Of a DNA stretch of 64,000 nt, positions 34,501-47,875 are shown in pieces. Position numbers and translations under genes: made by a program. This stretch comes from Malus domestica. Lineage: Eukaryota; Streptophyta; Magnoliopsida; Rosales; Rosaceae. The notes beneath the pieces were generated by a model. That model ran no database searches. It was given only the letters and a program-made list of their open reading frames with translations, and was not told the DNA's origin. The stretch lies in the NCBI RefSeq assembly GCF_042453785.1, contig NC_091665.1:4041501-4105500 (forward strand). The letters run 5' to 3'. Position 1 is the first letter of the stretch. Each line of letters opens with the position of its first letter.

Positions 34501-35226
34501 ACGCCGGTTTGTCTTCTCTTCTGTCAATTGCTTGAGACTAGTTGGTTATCAAGGTTCGAACAATATTATATATTCAATGCTAAAGCGATTCCTACAGGTA
34601 TTCTCTCTCTCTCTCTCTCTCTGCCTCTCTTTATCTTCCTCCATAGTTGTGTGATATAGTGGTTAATTTGAATCGTACAGGAAATCCCTCATTTTGTTGA
34701 CCGGTTTAGTATTATAATTCCTGGAAGTGAAATCCCTGAGTGGTTCACTAATCAAAGTGTTGGACACTCACTAACTGAAAAGCTACCTTTGCATGCTGGA
34801 AATAGCGAGTGGATGGGGTTTGCTTTATGTGCTGTTTTTGTATCTCACGAGAATCCAGCTGTTGTTCGTGAAGTAGATTATTTGCAAACTTATGCAAATG
34901 AAATTTGTTGTCAATGGAAAATTCCTGGTTCTCAGTTTGAGGGTGTGTCTTTTTATAATCGTTTAGACCACGTTGTATCAGATCACCTTTTGTTAGTCCT
35001 TTTGTCTAGGCAGCACTATAATTTTTTGGAGGAGAAACACTCTCAGATTAAGTTTGGTTTCAAAACCAGACGTGCTGTTGGAAACAAGAAATGTTTGAAG
35101 GTGAAGAAATGTGGAGTCCGTTCAGTGTACGAGCAAGATGTGGAAGACCTCAACAGAACAATGAACCTGTCCAACAACAACAATTCTCTTCATGAGGCTG
35201 TGCACATTCCACATTGTGATTTTTGA
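31533..35226 (+). CDS. TIR-NBS-LRR immune receptor (TNL1), intact
   Basis: Intracellular immune receptor; TIR domains of this class act as NADases after activation. Four exons (31533-33143, 33253-33528, 33647-34597, 34681-35226), GT-AG, in frame, 1127 residues. TIR from residue 23 (KYDVFLSFRGEDTRKGF) with the conserved Glu in STWCLVEL. P-loop GMGGIGKTT at 229-237, kinase-2 LLILDDV at 307-313, RNBS-B GSRIIVTTR, GLPLA and MHD at 497-499. LRRs fill exon 3; exon 4 encodes a C-terminal jelly-roll (C-JID) domain (IIPGSEIPEWF). The usual intron between TIR and NBS is absent: both lie in exon 1, joined exactly where TNL2 has its intron. About 46 LRR residues present in TNL2 are missing. TNL2 starts 616 bp downstream in the same orientation. 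A CT microsatellite sits in intron 3. No upstream ATG in frame was seen. Confidence 0.9.
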
Positions 35227-35842
35227 CGTATCAGCAAACATACAAACTGCCTCTGTTAAGTGAACATAAGAATCCAGGAACGAGGCAGGATCGAGCAGAA
35301 GTGGTAACTTCGACAAGGAAGGAAGCACTCCGGAAAAGATTAAAAGAAGGGACATGTCTCTGTATCCATTTGGAATCTTTTGTTCTTGTAACTTCGTATG
35401 TTATGATCCTATGGAGTGAATCATTCTTTCCCTGATGGCCATCTCGGAATCTCAGTGAACCTATTGCATTTTAGTTTTATCCTTGGATTGATGGTAAAAA
35501 TGTTAGAATTTGTATTCAACAAATTAAGTGCTAAAGAGTACACAGATTTTATTCATTGATAACAATGAATCTGTTCAACCAAACGAAGTCAACTATCCAA
35601 CAAAAATAAATAAATTAAAGAAGAAAAGATAATTGGCAGCATGTGATGTGCTTTGGAGCATTGAATCTGTCCAATCTGACTAAAAAAAGTCAAAAGAGCC
35701 TCTTTCTCTCCTAGACCAACTGGAAGTTCCCTTGTCTCTAACACGAAGCTAGCCTCTCTCCACCTTCCTGTTTTTTTTGTTGGTTGTTTTGGTGTTTCTT
35801 CGTTTAAAGAAAAACGAAAAAGAAGTTGTCAGTAACTCATCA
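35227..35842. other. TNL1-TNL2 spacer with the TNL2 promoter
   Basis: Carries the TNL1 3' flank and TNL2 upstream sequence, part of which recurs inverted near 27300-27540 beside the TIR fragment. No other gene. Confidence 0.5.
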
Positions 35843-36721
35843 ATGAATTTCTTGGAGGAGGAAAGAATGGAGAGGTGGGACCGGTCCCGAAGGGAGCTGC
35901 TCGATGGAAGCGCCTCCGCATCTGCTCCTACAGCTCGCAGATGGAAATATGATGTGTTTTTAAGTTTCAGGGGTGAAGACACCCGAAAGGGTTTCACAGA
36001 CCATCTCTATGATAAATTACAGTGGCGTGCAATCAAAACTTTCAAGGACGACCAAGGACTTGAAAGAGGGACATTTATCTCTCCTGAGCTTCATAGTGCA
36101 ATCAGAGAATCTCAGTTTGCTATTGTTGTTCTTTCGCCAAACTATGCCTCTTCAACTTGGTGCTTAAGTGAACTCGCAATGATTTTCCAATGCATGACAA
36201 AGAGGGGGACAATTCTGCCAATCTTTTACAATGTTGATCCCTCTGACGTACGACATCAAAGGGGGACTTTTGCTGAAGCTTTCACAAAGCATGAAAAAGA
36301 GCATAAGGAAAACATGCGGCTGGTGGATCGGTGGAGAGCTTCTTTAACGAACGTGAGTAATCTCGCAGGGTGGACTTCAAACGATCGGTAAGCAAAGTTG
36401 ACATAAACAATATATACTCGGATGTTGTGTTCCTTTTACCTTCTTTGGTGATTAGTTTATTTATTTACTTGAATTTCTTGTAGGTATGAAACAGAGCTTA
36501 TTAAAGAGGTAGTCGAAGCCATATGGAAAAAGGTGCATCCTACATACACACTCTCAGGTTCAACAGAGAACTTAGTCGGAATTGATTTTAGATTGAAATA
36601 TATAGATATGCTTTTATTTGTTCGTGCAAATGATGTTCGCTTTATAGGGATATGGGGGATGGGCGGGATGGGTAAGACAACCCTTGCTAGACTAGTTTAT
36701 GAGAGAATTTCGCATGAGTTT

Positions 36722-37233
36722 TGTTTGTACCATACTTGACCAATCCCGAAACTACCGAGCACCGGCCAACGCTATACTGTCAAGGACCCAGAAGAGTTCC
36801 CCTCCGACCAGGAGGCCAATCACTACTCGACATGTGTCAAGATTAGAAGCCAATCAGAGCGCAGCACGTGTCGACATCAAGAACCAATCATAACATGACA
36901 CATGTCAATGTGACAAAGCTACAAGTTTTTCTATAAATAGGGGTCATTCCCCCACAATATTGCCTAATGCCATTTGTGTTAAATCATTCACAAGAACTCA
37001 CTAAATTGAGAGTTTGATCCTTTGTACTTGTGTAAGCCCTTCACTACTAATAAGAACTCCTCTACTCCGTGGACGTAGCCAATCTGGGTGAACCACGTAC
37101 ATCCTGTGTTTGCTTCTCTGTCTCTATTCATTTACGTACTTATCCTCACTAGTGACCGAAGCAACCAAGCGAAGGTCACAAAACCTGACACTTTCTGTTG
37201 TACCAAAGTCTTCGCTGATTTTGTGCATCAACA
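36722..37233 (+). repeat. E1 5' LTR
   Basis: 512 bp. TATA box TATAAATA at 36932-36939. Upstream of it, three ~30-bp modules each combine CCAATCA with an ACATGTGTC/ACGTGTC-type E- or G-box. The end GTGCATCAACA is followed by the primer-binding site. Confidence 0.95.
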
Positions 37234-37340
37234 TTTGGCGCCGTCTGTGGGAAACGACACTTATTCCTACTCTCTTCAGCTGTGTCAAGCTGGTTTCTAT
37301 CATTCGTACACTTTCTTTTGATCAGGCATCCCTCTCCAGC

Positions 37341-40300
37341 ATGGGAAGCGAAGGAAGCCACAGCACACAGAATGACACCCCCCTTGCACATAGTGCGAAA
37401 CAACGAAAGAAGGAAGGAAAACGAGTTCTTCTTCAAGCTAAAGTCGATGAGTTGGAAGCTCAGAACAACAAGATAGCAATGAGGAATGAGGTCCTCCAGG
37501 AGCAATATGAGAAGCTCTTCGAGACACTTCACGAAGCTAGGCAAGCTCAGACACGCGAGCTTGTTGCCCCCGTGGAAGTCAACCATCAACTGGGTGCCCT
37601 CCAACATGGAGGGTCACATGCATTCGACATAGATATCCCTGATAGGGAACAAATTACCCCTCGATTTGATAATCAACATGAGGCTTCTCTTAACCCAGTT
37701 GCTTCGACCCGAACCATGAGAAGCGGAGGGAGACACCTCTTTGCTGAAGGGGCAGAAGGATCGAAAGCCGTCTTTCGCGATTGTCGGGATTTCCTGAAGC
37801 AACGTCGAGAGAATTCCATCCATATAAGCTCAAAGATCAATGACCCAAGGATTTCTGAGAGACTCGGTCCCCTGCCACGGCCCGAGCCGGCCACCAACTT
37901 GGGGAAGGTGCAACAAGTCCTAGAGAGACATGAGGGTACAGGGGACTCAGAGGTGTTCCGACAGACATACCCTGGAAGCCAGTACAGCGAGTCCAGGGAA
38001 AAATCACATGCCCTTGATCAAACCTTCCTAATTCCAAGAGGAGATGGAGATTTACGAAAGAAAGCTCCAGTGGCACATAACTCCGCTCAGGACCCCCTTG
38101 TCCTACAACTTCTTGAGGAAGTAAACAAGTTGAAGGTTGAACGTCAGGCTGAAATACCTGACTGGAACCAACCCAGGCCTGGCCCTCTTACAAGAAGGAT
38201 CCTCAACACCCCCCTTCAAGCAAAGACAAAGCAGAAGCTTGGCTTGCAACTTTATACTGGAAAAGAGGACCCGATTGAGCACCTTAACCTCTTTGAGTCC
38301 ACCATGGCATACCGGATGCACACCGACGAAGAGCGATGTCTTCTCTTCCCCTCCACCCTCTCTGGCGGAGCTCTAAATTGGTATTGTCGTCTTACACCTG
38401 AGACGGTAGACTCATTTGAGGAATTGAGGAAACTATTTGTTTCCCAACACATTTTCCAAACCGATCGCTTGCACTCTGCAGATGACCTGTACACTATCCG
38501 CCAGAAGCCAGACGAGTCATTACGTATGTATGCTGGCCGCTTCAGCCATGAATACTCCCGGTGTGCCGAGGCAGACGACAAGACTGCCCTCAAAGCCTTC
38601 ACGGCAGGCCTACGTGATTGTTTCTTTAAATACATGATCAATGCCAATACTTGGAAGACTTACTCTGAGGTGATGGCGCAGGCTTATAACCATGCCTCCG
38701 CCGAGGCAAAGACATATCAGGAGAAACCCCCTACAACCATCCTTTATCAACAAGTGGGAGGTGAAAGCCAGACTCACCTAAATGAGAAGACCTCGACTTT
38801 CCAAACAGCAGTGGCACCTTCCCATGCCTTGCATAATGCTTCGCCGAATCAACAGACATATCAATTTCAAGGCAAGAGGAAGGATTTCCATCCTCACCAC
38901 TCTCCTTTCAGTAAAAAGAGTAAGGGACACTATCCCGATAACCAAGGGTATCGCCACAATAACGCTCGCCCCCAGGCAGTCAATGCAGTGGGTCAAACCC
39001 GCGTCAAGACACCCCCTACCCCAAGGTATGAGACATACATGCCCTTGAATGCCACATGCGCGGCCATTTACCCCAGCATAGCACACATGATACCAAAGCC
39101 AAAGCCGAGGCACCCAGATTACACGCCCCCGAATAACGCGGGCATGTTTTGTTGCTACCATGAGCATAACGACCACGATAGCGAGAAATGTATCATCCTC
39201 CGTGATCGTATTGAAGCTTTGGCACGAGAAGGAAAAATTAATCAATTCCTCCTTCACCCTCAAAGGGATAACCGTAACCAACGCCAGGTGAATGTCATAT
39301 ATTCCATAAGCGGCGGCACACCCATATCTGAATCTTCCAATAGGGCCATGAAAAACAGTGAACGAATTCTGAGGCCTGGTCACCAAGTGTTTCACGTGGA
39401 AGACATCAGGGGAGGGAAGTATCAAAAGCCTAACTGGGATCCGATATGTTTCTACCCTGAGGAAGAAAGAGGCATCATCTACCCTCATAACGACCCATTG
39501 ATCGTGGAGGCTCACATAGCCAACTTTGATGTTCGACGAATCCTCGTAGACACAGGGGCTTCGGTCAATATCATGTTTGCCGAAGCTTTCAGGGCACTCA
39601 GTGTAGCTGAACACTTGCTCGATCGCTCGATTTCTCCTCTGATAAGCTTCTCCGGTGATATCGTGCAACCCTTAGGGAGCATACATTTACCCTTTACTAT
39701 TGGTACAGGCCCTTACACGGCTACCATTACCACTAACTTCCTAGTGGTTGACTGCCCAACGGCATACAATGTCATCTTTGGGCGCACAGGCATCAATGAT
39801 CTCAAGGCTATGGTATCCACGCATATGCTGTTGATGAAATTTCCAACCCCCCATGGCAACGGCTACATCAGAGGAGATCAGCTTACTGCACGATCATGTT
39901 ACAACACTTCAGTTAAGCAACAACACTTGCCCGGACCCAAGGAAACCCTGTCTGTACATGACCAAGTCACAAAGACCAGCCTAGATGCAGCGAACTTGGA
40001 TCTTCCTGATAGCAACAATCAACCCGATGATCCTCGAGATGACTCTTTCACCCAGCAAGCCCAACCTGCTGAAGAGTTGGAGAAGGTACCTATCTCAAGA
40101 GATTATCCAGATCGCATGGTGAAGATTGGCACCACATTGTCACCACCCTTTCGGTTAGCATTGATATCTTTTTTGAAAGAGAACACTGAAGTCTTCGCCT
40201 GGTCATACGAGGACATGCCAGGCATCTCTCCCGATGTCATCTGTCATCGTTTGAGTATTGACCCCAAGATCAAGCCGGTGAGACAGAAGCGAAGATCTTA

Positions 40301-43300
40301 TGACGCTGAACGATACGAGGCAATGAAAGCAGAAGTTGAAAAACTCAAAGGCATAGGCTTTGTCCGCGAAGTCAATTACCCGACATGGGTAGCAAATGTG
40401 GTCCTTGTTAGGAAAAATCCGACCAAAGAAAGTCTTTCGCTTCAAAATGTCTTGTGGAGGATGTGTGTTGACTACACCGACCTAAACAAAGGGTGTCCGA
40501 AAGATAGTTTCCCTCTTCCTCTTATTGACAGGCTTATAGACTCTACGGCAGGGTGTGAGCTCTTGAGCTTTATGGACGCTTATTCAGGATACAACCAAAT
40601 CCTCATGAACCCCTCAGACCAAGAACACACGGCCTTCACTACTGACAGGGGACTATATTGCTATAAAGTCATGCCTTTCGGCCTAAAGAATGCAGGAGCA
40701 ACTTATCAGAGACTGGTCAATTCAATGTTCGCCGAACAAATTGGGAAGAACATGGAAGTTTACGTTGATGATATGCTAGTCAAAAGCAAACATGCTGACC
40801 AACACATCACCAACCTATCTGAAACTTTCACCATTCTAAAGAGGTATCGAATGAGGTTGAACCCCAACAAATGTGCCTTCGGCGTGGGCTCTGGCAAATT
40901 CTTAGGCTTCATGATTAGCCAACGAGGCATTGAAGCTAACCCTGAAAAGATCAAAGCAATCCTCGACATGAAAGAGCCAATAACTTCAAAAGACATCCAA
41001 AGCCTTACTGGCAAGGTGGCAGCCTTAACCAGATTCATCTCTAAGGCCACAGACAGATGTGCTCCTTTCTTCAAAGCACTCAAGGGAAATAAGAAGTACA
41101 TTACATGGACGGAGGAATGTGCCAAGGCATTCAGGAACCTCAAAGAGTACATGAGTAAAGCCCCTCTGCTCTCCAAACCAGAAGTTGGTGACACTCTCAT
41201 CATCTATCTATCGGTTTCGGTTTCAGCAGTCAGTTCTGTTCTTATTCGAATGGACAGTGGTGTCGAACGGCCCGTCTACTACGCTAGCAAGGCCCTACAA
41301 GATGCGGAGACACGATACTCCAACATTGAGAAATTAGCTCTAGCATTGGTCATGTCTGCTCGGAAACTTCGCCCTTATTTCCAAGCACACGCCATCATCG
41401 TGCTTACCAATCACCCTCTTTGACAGATACTCCAGAGTCCTGACACGTCTGGACGAATGATCAAATGGGCGATAGCATTGGGTGAGTTTGACATCTCCTA
41501 CCAACCAAAACCAGCCGAAAAAGGTCAAGCAGTAGCAGATTTCATCGCCGACTTCACATATCCTGTTGACATTGCTTCTACACCTGAAGCAGTAGCTTCA
41601 TTACCATCAGAAGCTCAGAAGATAGAACCAACAACCCCAGCATGGAGTCTGTATGTTGATGGCTCATCCAACCAACAGGGCTGTGGAGCGGGACTAGTCT
41701 TGACTACGCCCGACAAAGTAGCAATGGAGTATGCTCTTCGTTTCAAATTCAAGGCATCAAACAATGAGGCCGAGTATGAAGCCCTTCTAGCAGGATTACG
41801 TTTGGCCAAACACCTCGGGGTTAAACAAATTGATATTTTCAGTGACTCCCAATTAGTGGTCAACCAGGTTACCAACAACTTTGATGCTAAGGACAGCTCC
41901 ATGGCAGCATATCTTGCGCAAACACAACTTTTGCTCAAACACTTCCACTACCAGATCACCCAAGTTCCTCGAGCGGCAAACAGTCATGCAGACGCCCTGG
42001 CTCGCCTCGCCTCAGCTGTGGAAGACAAGATTGGAAGAAAAATTCATGTCGAACTGTTGGCAACACCAAGCACCATGGCCGCAGAAGTATGCAACGTACA
42101 ACAGGGGGATAGTTGGATCACCCCGATCTATAATTTCCTTGCTCATGGCACCCTCCCAAATGATAAAGTCCAGGCTAAGCAAATTCGATACAAGTCTACC
42201 CGCTACCTGATCATCAATGATCAACTCTATAAGCGAGGTTTTAGCCTGCCATACTTAAGGTGTCTTACGCCTGCCGAGGTGGAAATCGTCCTTCGGGAAA
42301 TACATGAGGGAGTCTGTGGAGATCATGCTGGATCTCGGTCCCTAGCACACAAGACTTTTCGCCAAGGATATTACTGGCCAACACTCCACCAGGATGCCAT
42401 CAAAGTATCCCGCTCATGTGACAAATGTCAACGATATGCGACTATTCCTCATTCCCCTCCAGAGCCTCTTACTCCTATGATCAGCCCTTGGCCCTTCGCC
42501 CAGTGGGGACTTGATTTGATCGGCCCAATGCCGGCAGGGAAGGGCAAAGTCTGTTACGCAGTCGTTGCAGTGGACTACTTCACAAAGTGGGCCGAAGTAG
42601 AACCCTTGGCAACCATTACTGAGGCAAAGATAGAAGACTTCGTGTGGAAGAACATCCTTTGTAGATTCGGCATTCCCAATGCGATAGTCACTGACAATGG
42701 GCGACAGTTTGACAACAAGAAGTTCAGGTTGTTCTGCTCTAAGTTCAACATCAACTTATGCTTTGCCTCTCCAGCTCATCCCCAGTCTAATGGACAAGTT
42801 GAGGCCATCAACAAAATAATCAAGCGCACTTTGAAAACCAGCTTGGACAAAGCTAAAGGCTGTTGGCCAGAATTTGTACCCCAAGTTCTTTGGTCATATC
42901 GCACTTCATATCGGACTTCAACAGGAGAAACTCCATTCTCACTTGCCTTTGGCACAGAGGCGGTTGTCCCTGTTGAGCTCGAGCAAGCAACATTCCGAGT
43001 CCAGAACTACATTCAAAGTGAAAATGACAAACAACTCACCCTCAACTTGGATTTAGTCGAGGAACACAGAAACCAAGCTCACTTGAGGAATGTCGCCTAC
43101 AAGCAGCGCATCTCCAACTATTATGACTCTAGGGTCAAGCCTCGTTCTTTCAAAATAGGAGACTGGGTCTTAAAGAAAAGATTACTCTGCGACAGAGTCC
43201 CGAGTGAAGGCACACTTAGTCCAAACTGGGATGGACCGTATGAAGTCATTGGCATCAGTTGCCCTGGCTCTTACACACTTAGAAGCTCCGATGGCAAGAC

Positions 43301-43349
43301 CCTTGGCCATCCATGGAACGCTGATCACTTGAAGTACTACTACAAATAG
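37341..43349 (+). CDS. E1 gag-pol polyprotein with one internal stop
   Basis: ATG at 37341; one frame to the TAG at 43347-43349, interrupted only by TGA at 41421-41423. Order: gag (capsid-like block with [15 protein letters not shown] and LSGGALNWY), an atypical Cys/His knuckle ([14 protein letters not shown]), aspartic protease with DTGAS (Asp at residue 737), reverse transcriptase with YVDD at 1141-1144, and RNase H ([15 protein letters not shown]). The stop falls where relatives have LRQILQ, so CGA to TGA is likely. After the stop come a second, archaeal-type RNase H ([25 protein letters not shown]) and integrase with an HHCC zinc site ([18 protein letters not shown]) and a D-D-E core ([29 protein letters not shown]). 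This copy cannot make integrase without readthrough. Confidence 0.95.
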
Positions 43350-43750
43350 ACTCACGATGTACAAGTGTTGAGCTATAGCCGTTCGGCATCCTATGTAATG
43401 AAGGCCATTTGGCAATGAATTCAATAAAGAGGTAATTTAGCCAACTCAGCCCTCACTCTTTTACATTCCTAGCAATGGAACACTCAAGTGTTGAAACCTC
43501 AAAGCAGATATATCCAACACGAAACAAAATCTAAGTATGTGTCGACAAGACTATACAAAGAAAGGAACAACCAAACAAGGGCTTATATCCAAACAATAGA
43601 TCTATTCATACATAGCCAAACATGCATTAATAATAGTGCAAACACTCATAAACACCTAAAATCCAAAACTCTCAAGCTTATAACATGGGCACATGTTATA
43701 CACACATCAGACTACTACATCCAGAATACATGCAGATAGTAAAGACACTG

Positions 43751-46037
43751 CTATTCATTCTCATCTGAAGCCGAACCCCTGGCAGTATCACTCCGCGTCC
43801 TACCATCATCATCTGCATCCCCAAGATCCTCTTCACCATGCTGAGTCTGTGCATCAGCACTACCTTCATTATCAGACTCATCTTCGCTGCTAGGATCAAC
43901 AGCAAGGACAAATGTCTCGCCCTTTCGATGATGCTCATCTATATCTTCGTGGTATTTTCGAAGAATGCTCCCATCATCATAACGATCAAGGACGGCCATC
44001 CATTTCCTTTTTTCAAAGCGAGCTTCTTGAGCACAGTAGGGTTTAATAGCAAGGTGAAAGGTCGAAGAACTTAAGTATTCTTGCACAGCAGCCTCCCTTT
44101 CAGTTGGAATGCTCTTCTCCAGTTCAGAAATCTCAACTAAGGCACCATCCAATTCTCCCCTAACCTTGGATACCTCCAAGGTAGCCACCTCCAACTGTTT
44201 TTTAGTTGCCTCAAACAATTTCTTAAGCCTTAGGTTCTCACCATTTCACCTTTTCAAGCTCTCCATGGTTTCGTCCTTCAGTTGGAGAGCCTGAGTCAAA
44301 AGTCCCTTATTCCTTCGGGCCTCGTCCACAAGCTGCTTATTCTCCTTCAGTTTTGCCTTGTACCGCTCAACCTCTTGCAGTCTGTCGTGATACTTGGCCA
44401 TGACCTGCATGGCAAGACGATCATCACTACCTAAATAATGATAATAAAGAGGAAAAAGTAAGGAAATGACAAAGTAACACTCACATATGAAGACAGCTTC
44501 AACATCCGGTCGCAATCCGATTCATCCTTAGCTAAGGGCTCTCCGAGCTTATCGAAGGCGAATCGACGCCCTGCCAAGCAATTGTTGATATCCCCAAAAT
44601 CCTTTGGCCGCGTGGCAACCCTCAAGTCCTTCCATGGGACACTGCCAGCTCTTTCCTTGCCTTTCCCCTCATGGCGGGAACCAGGATCACTTTCCTGGAC
44701 AGTGTGCTCCATAGTAAGAGGAGGAGGCAACAGTCGGCTCCCTTCTCCTGCAACTACGGCAGCAGCATTTTCAACGGCCTCGACTCCAGTCTTCCTAAAG
44801 GCAGGCCCCTTAAGGACCCCATCGTGGGACTTAGGTCTAACGGATGGTTCCCCTCGGAACTTATGAATTTTCTTATGCGGTAGGATGTCTTCCGAAGGAA
44901 CTAACACTGGTGCTTTCCTTTTATTGGTGCTAGTCCCTGTTTTCTTGCTTACCTTCTCCACTGCATAAGGAAAATCAAAATAAGAAATACAACTTTCCAC
45001 ATAAAGTAAGGAATTGAGCTAAGTTTACATGAAGGATACAACTTACTCGATCGTCCCTGGCTCTCGGAAACTAAGGGTTGGAAACCGTACCGACGAAATA
45101 AGGGTCGTAGCTTGCTTAAGTGTCTATCCTCTTTGGGCACCCTCAACACCTTCTCTATGTCAGATAGCTCCTGCCCAAACAGTTGGATGGTGCCCCGCGT
45201 CACTACATGAAGCAAAGTGTTAGAAGCAAGAAAAGACCACAACAAATAGCAAATAGTACGAACGGTTGATACGTTACAACCTACAGTCTGGAAGTGAGTA
45301 AGCACACGTCGCTCAGGCGTGACACCCTTATCATACTCCCAATCATTATACAGAAAGCACCAACGGTTTTTCCATGTGTAGTATGCCTTTTTCTTACCAT
45401 ACACAATACGCTCTCTCTCACTCCGACATGCACACTCGGCATAACCAGTGCATGATTTTGCTGGGCGCATCTTGTAACAGTAAGGCCACTGATGGAAGGA
45501 AGGCTCACACAACCCACACTCCATCCAAATGATATAAAATCCAATCAAAGTATCCCAGAAACCAGGATTGAGTTGCCCAGGTGCATATCCGATCAAAGAT
45601 AACATCTTTTGCAACCACGGATGTAAAGGTAGTCTCACCCCTAAAGTCAGTAATATCTGGGTGTAGAACATAACATGACCCTGGGGAGGCTCAGAAGGCC
45701 ATTCTTCATCATGTACCAAACGTATCCCTACACTACGAGGGATATTACATGACTGCCTTAGCGCCTCAACCTGCTTCTCATTATTTAACAAGTTATTCTT
45801 TAGATGGTCTGCTGTGAACTCAGAGCGAACTATGGGTATGGCATAAAAAACAACCCCCTCACCCAACGCCATGGAGGAAGAACTAGCAATAGCTAAAGTT
45901 TGACGGTTGGGAAGATCATCCAATGTTTCTCTAGTACAGGACTCTAACAAAGACCCTGAAGACTCCGACATTGCAGACTCAGACTTAGAGCTAAAGCTAG
46001 AAAAGCCCTCATCACTAGAACTTCCAGGCTCTGACAT
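43751..46037 (-). pseudogene. E1 antisense gene aORF2 (putative gypsy-type transposon protein)
   Basis: Opposite strand to gag-pol. ATG at 46035-46037 opens a Ser-rich leader (MSEPGSSSDEGFSSF). Then comes a block with FYTQILLTLGVRLPLHPW and FYIIWMECGLCEPS. This resembles the plant 'putative gypsy type transposon' domain (PF04195/Transposase_28) by memory. Probable GT-AG introns separate later exons (RGTIQLFGQELSDIEKVL; KKTGTSTNKRKAPVL; coiled-coil AKYHDRLQEVERYKAKL). The tail is acidic (DPSSEDESDNEGSAD) and ends at 43751. An in-frame TGA at 44246-44248 between coiled-coil blocks breaks it. Function is unknown. Antisense genes are known in Tat elements such as Ogre-like and Grande-like families. 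Exact exon borders are not certain. Confidence 0.65.
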
Positions 46038-46199
46038 CTACAATAAGAAGAAACAAATTCTATCACTACATGCATGATCAAAACATAAGGAAGTTCCTAT
46101 ATTACCCACATGAAGATGGTGCAAAGCGATGCCGGAACCCTTCTCAATCAGAAAGCAATCCGTCTTCCACAGTCACTACAAAACAAGCAAATGAAGACC

Positions 46200-46210
46200 G
46201 TGTCAAGCGC

Positions 46211-46243
<33 letters not shown>

Positions 46244-46790
46244 AGCTTCATCCAAAAAGCTTCACCCGAAAAGCTTCACCTCCAAAACTTCACCCAAAAA
46301 GCTTCATCCAAAAAGTTTCACCCAAAAAGCTTCACCTAAAAAAGCTTCACCCAAAAAAAAAAAAAAAAAAAAAAAACTTCACCTCCAAAAAGCTTCACCC
46401 AAACAGCTTCACCCACAAAGCTTCACCTAAAAAGCTTCACCCACAAAGCTTCACCCAAAAAACTTCACCCGAAAAGCTTCACTTAAAAAAACTTCACCCA
46501 AACAGCTTCACCTAAAAAAGCTTCACCCACAAAGCTTCACCTAAAAAGCTTCACCCACAAAGCTTCATCCAAAAAACTTCACCCGAAAAGCTTCACTTAA
46601 AAAAGCTTCACCTACACAGCTTCACCTAAAAAAGCTTCACCTAGAAAGCTCCCTCTACATACTTTCACCATCAAAGCTTCACCTAGAAAGCTTCATCTAC
46701 AAAGCTTCATCTACAAAGCTTCACCATCAAAGCTTCACCTAGAAAGCTTCAACACCAAAGCTTCACCTACAAAGCTTCAACACAAAACCT
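46200..46790. repeat. Minisatellite of ~12-bp AAGCTTCACC units
   Basis: More than 35 units of the type AAAAAGCTTCACCC or ACAAAGCTTCACCT, with two long A-runs (46208-46240, 46355-46375). Each unit holds a HindIII site. It lies in the E1 region just upstream of the antisense gene start. Open frames here are products of the repeat. Confidence 0.9.
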
Positions 46791-47109
46791 TGCTCCAAAT
46801 AAACAAATTTTGTTCACAAAACCCAAGATGCCCTTGAACTTGTACAAAAACACAGGTCAACACAAACATTTGTTTTGTTCTACACCCACAACATCCCTGT
46901 CATAACCAAACAAGCAATTATGTATATGTTTCCAAACACATTATAATAAATCAAACAACAAGCCAAAATCCCAAGTTTAACTAGAAATCCAACCCAAGCA
47001 ACCTCTTTCCCTCTCTTCCTCTTCCGCCTCCTTTCATCTATCAAATTTCTGCAACCTTTGCTCTTCTCCAGTGGAGCTGAATTTTGGACACCCTATAGTT
47101 ATTGAACAG

Positions 47110-47875
47110 ATGAACAACTTTCAAGAAGGAATCGTTTCTGTTTGAGCGACGGAAATTAAAGTGTTGAGGCTCCAAACACAACAGTCGGATTCCCGCAAAT
47201 TTAAAGACTGCTGTGATGTTTCGAAGATCTGGAAATATTTAACCGTTAGTTCATTCTGAATTTTTGATATGTCATGAAAGAGATGATAAGGAACAACTTC
47301 GATGAAGAAAGTATTTTGATCTGAACAAGAGAAAATGGAGTTTCGAAGCTCACCACAAGTCTGACAGGTTGACAGAAAAATGATGAACAGTCACTCATCA
47401 TACCTGAATTTCTGGATTTGTACTGCTCCGAGGGATCTCAAATTTGGATATGTTGTAGTTCACAAGCTGAGGAACAACTTCAATGAAGAAAGCATGCTGA
47501 TCTGAGCAAGAGAAAATAGAGTTTCAAAGCTCACAACAAATCTGACGGGTTGACAGACAAATGATAAACAGTCACTCATCATACCTGGATTTCTGGAGTT
47601 ATACTGCTCCGAGGGACCTCAAATTTGGATATGTTGTAGTTCACAAGTTAAGGAACAACTTCGATGAAGAAAGTATGTTGAGATGAACAAGAAAAAATGG
47701 AGTTTAGAAGCTCACAACAAGTCTGACGGGTTAACAAAAAATTGATGAACAGTTACTCATCATACCTGAATTTCTGGAGTTGTACTACTCCGATGGATCT
47801 CAAATTTGGAGATGTTGTAGTTCACAAGATAAGGAACAACTTTCATGAAGACAACTTTGCGATCTGAGCTATAGA
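47110..47875. repeat. 181-bp tandem array, ~4 copies
   Basis: GAACAACTT(C/T) recurs at 47291, 47472, 47653 and 47834, exactly 181 bp apart, with a more diverged first unit at 47112. Each unit carries AAGCTCAC.ACAA, CTGACGGGTT, CAGT(C/T)ACTCATCATACCTG and TCAAATTTGGA(T/G)ATGTTGTAG. Non-coding; part of E1. Confidence 0.9.

Noticed and set aside
38778-39668. 296-codon frame antisense to gag
   Set aside because: No known motif, and its length is explained by codon bias of the gag-pol frame; unlike the antisense genes further 3' it has no homologue seen in the window.
46070-46430. Lys/Ser/Phe-rich frames
   Set aside because: Low-complexity translation of the AAGCTTCACC minisatellite and A-runs.
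46200-46790. CRISPR-like array
   Set aside because: Units are contiguous 12-bp repeats without unique spacers, in a plant retrotransposon.
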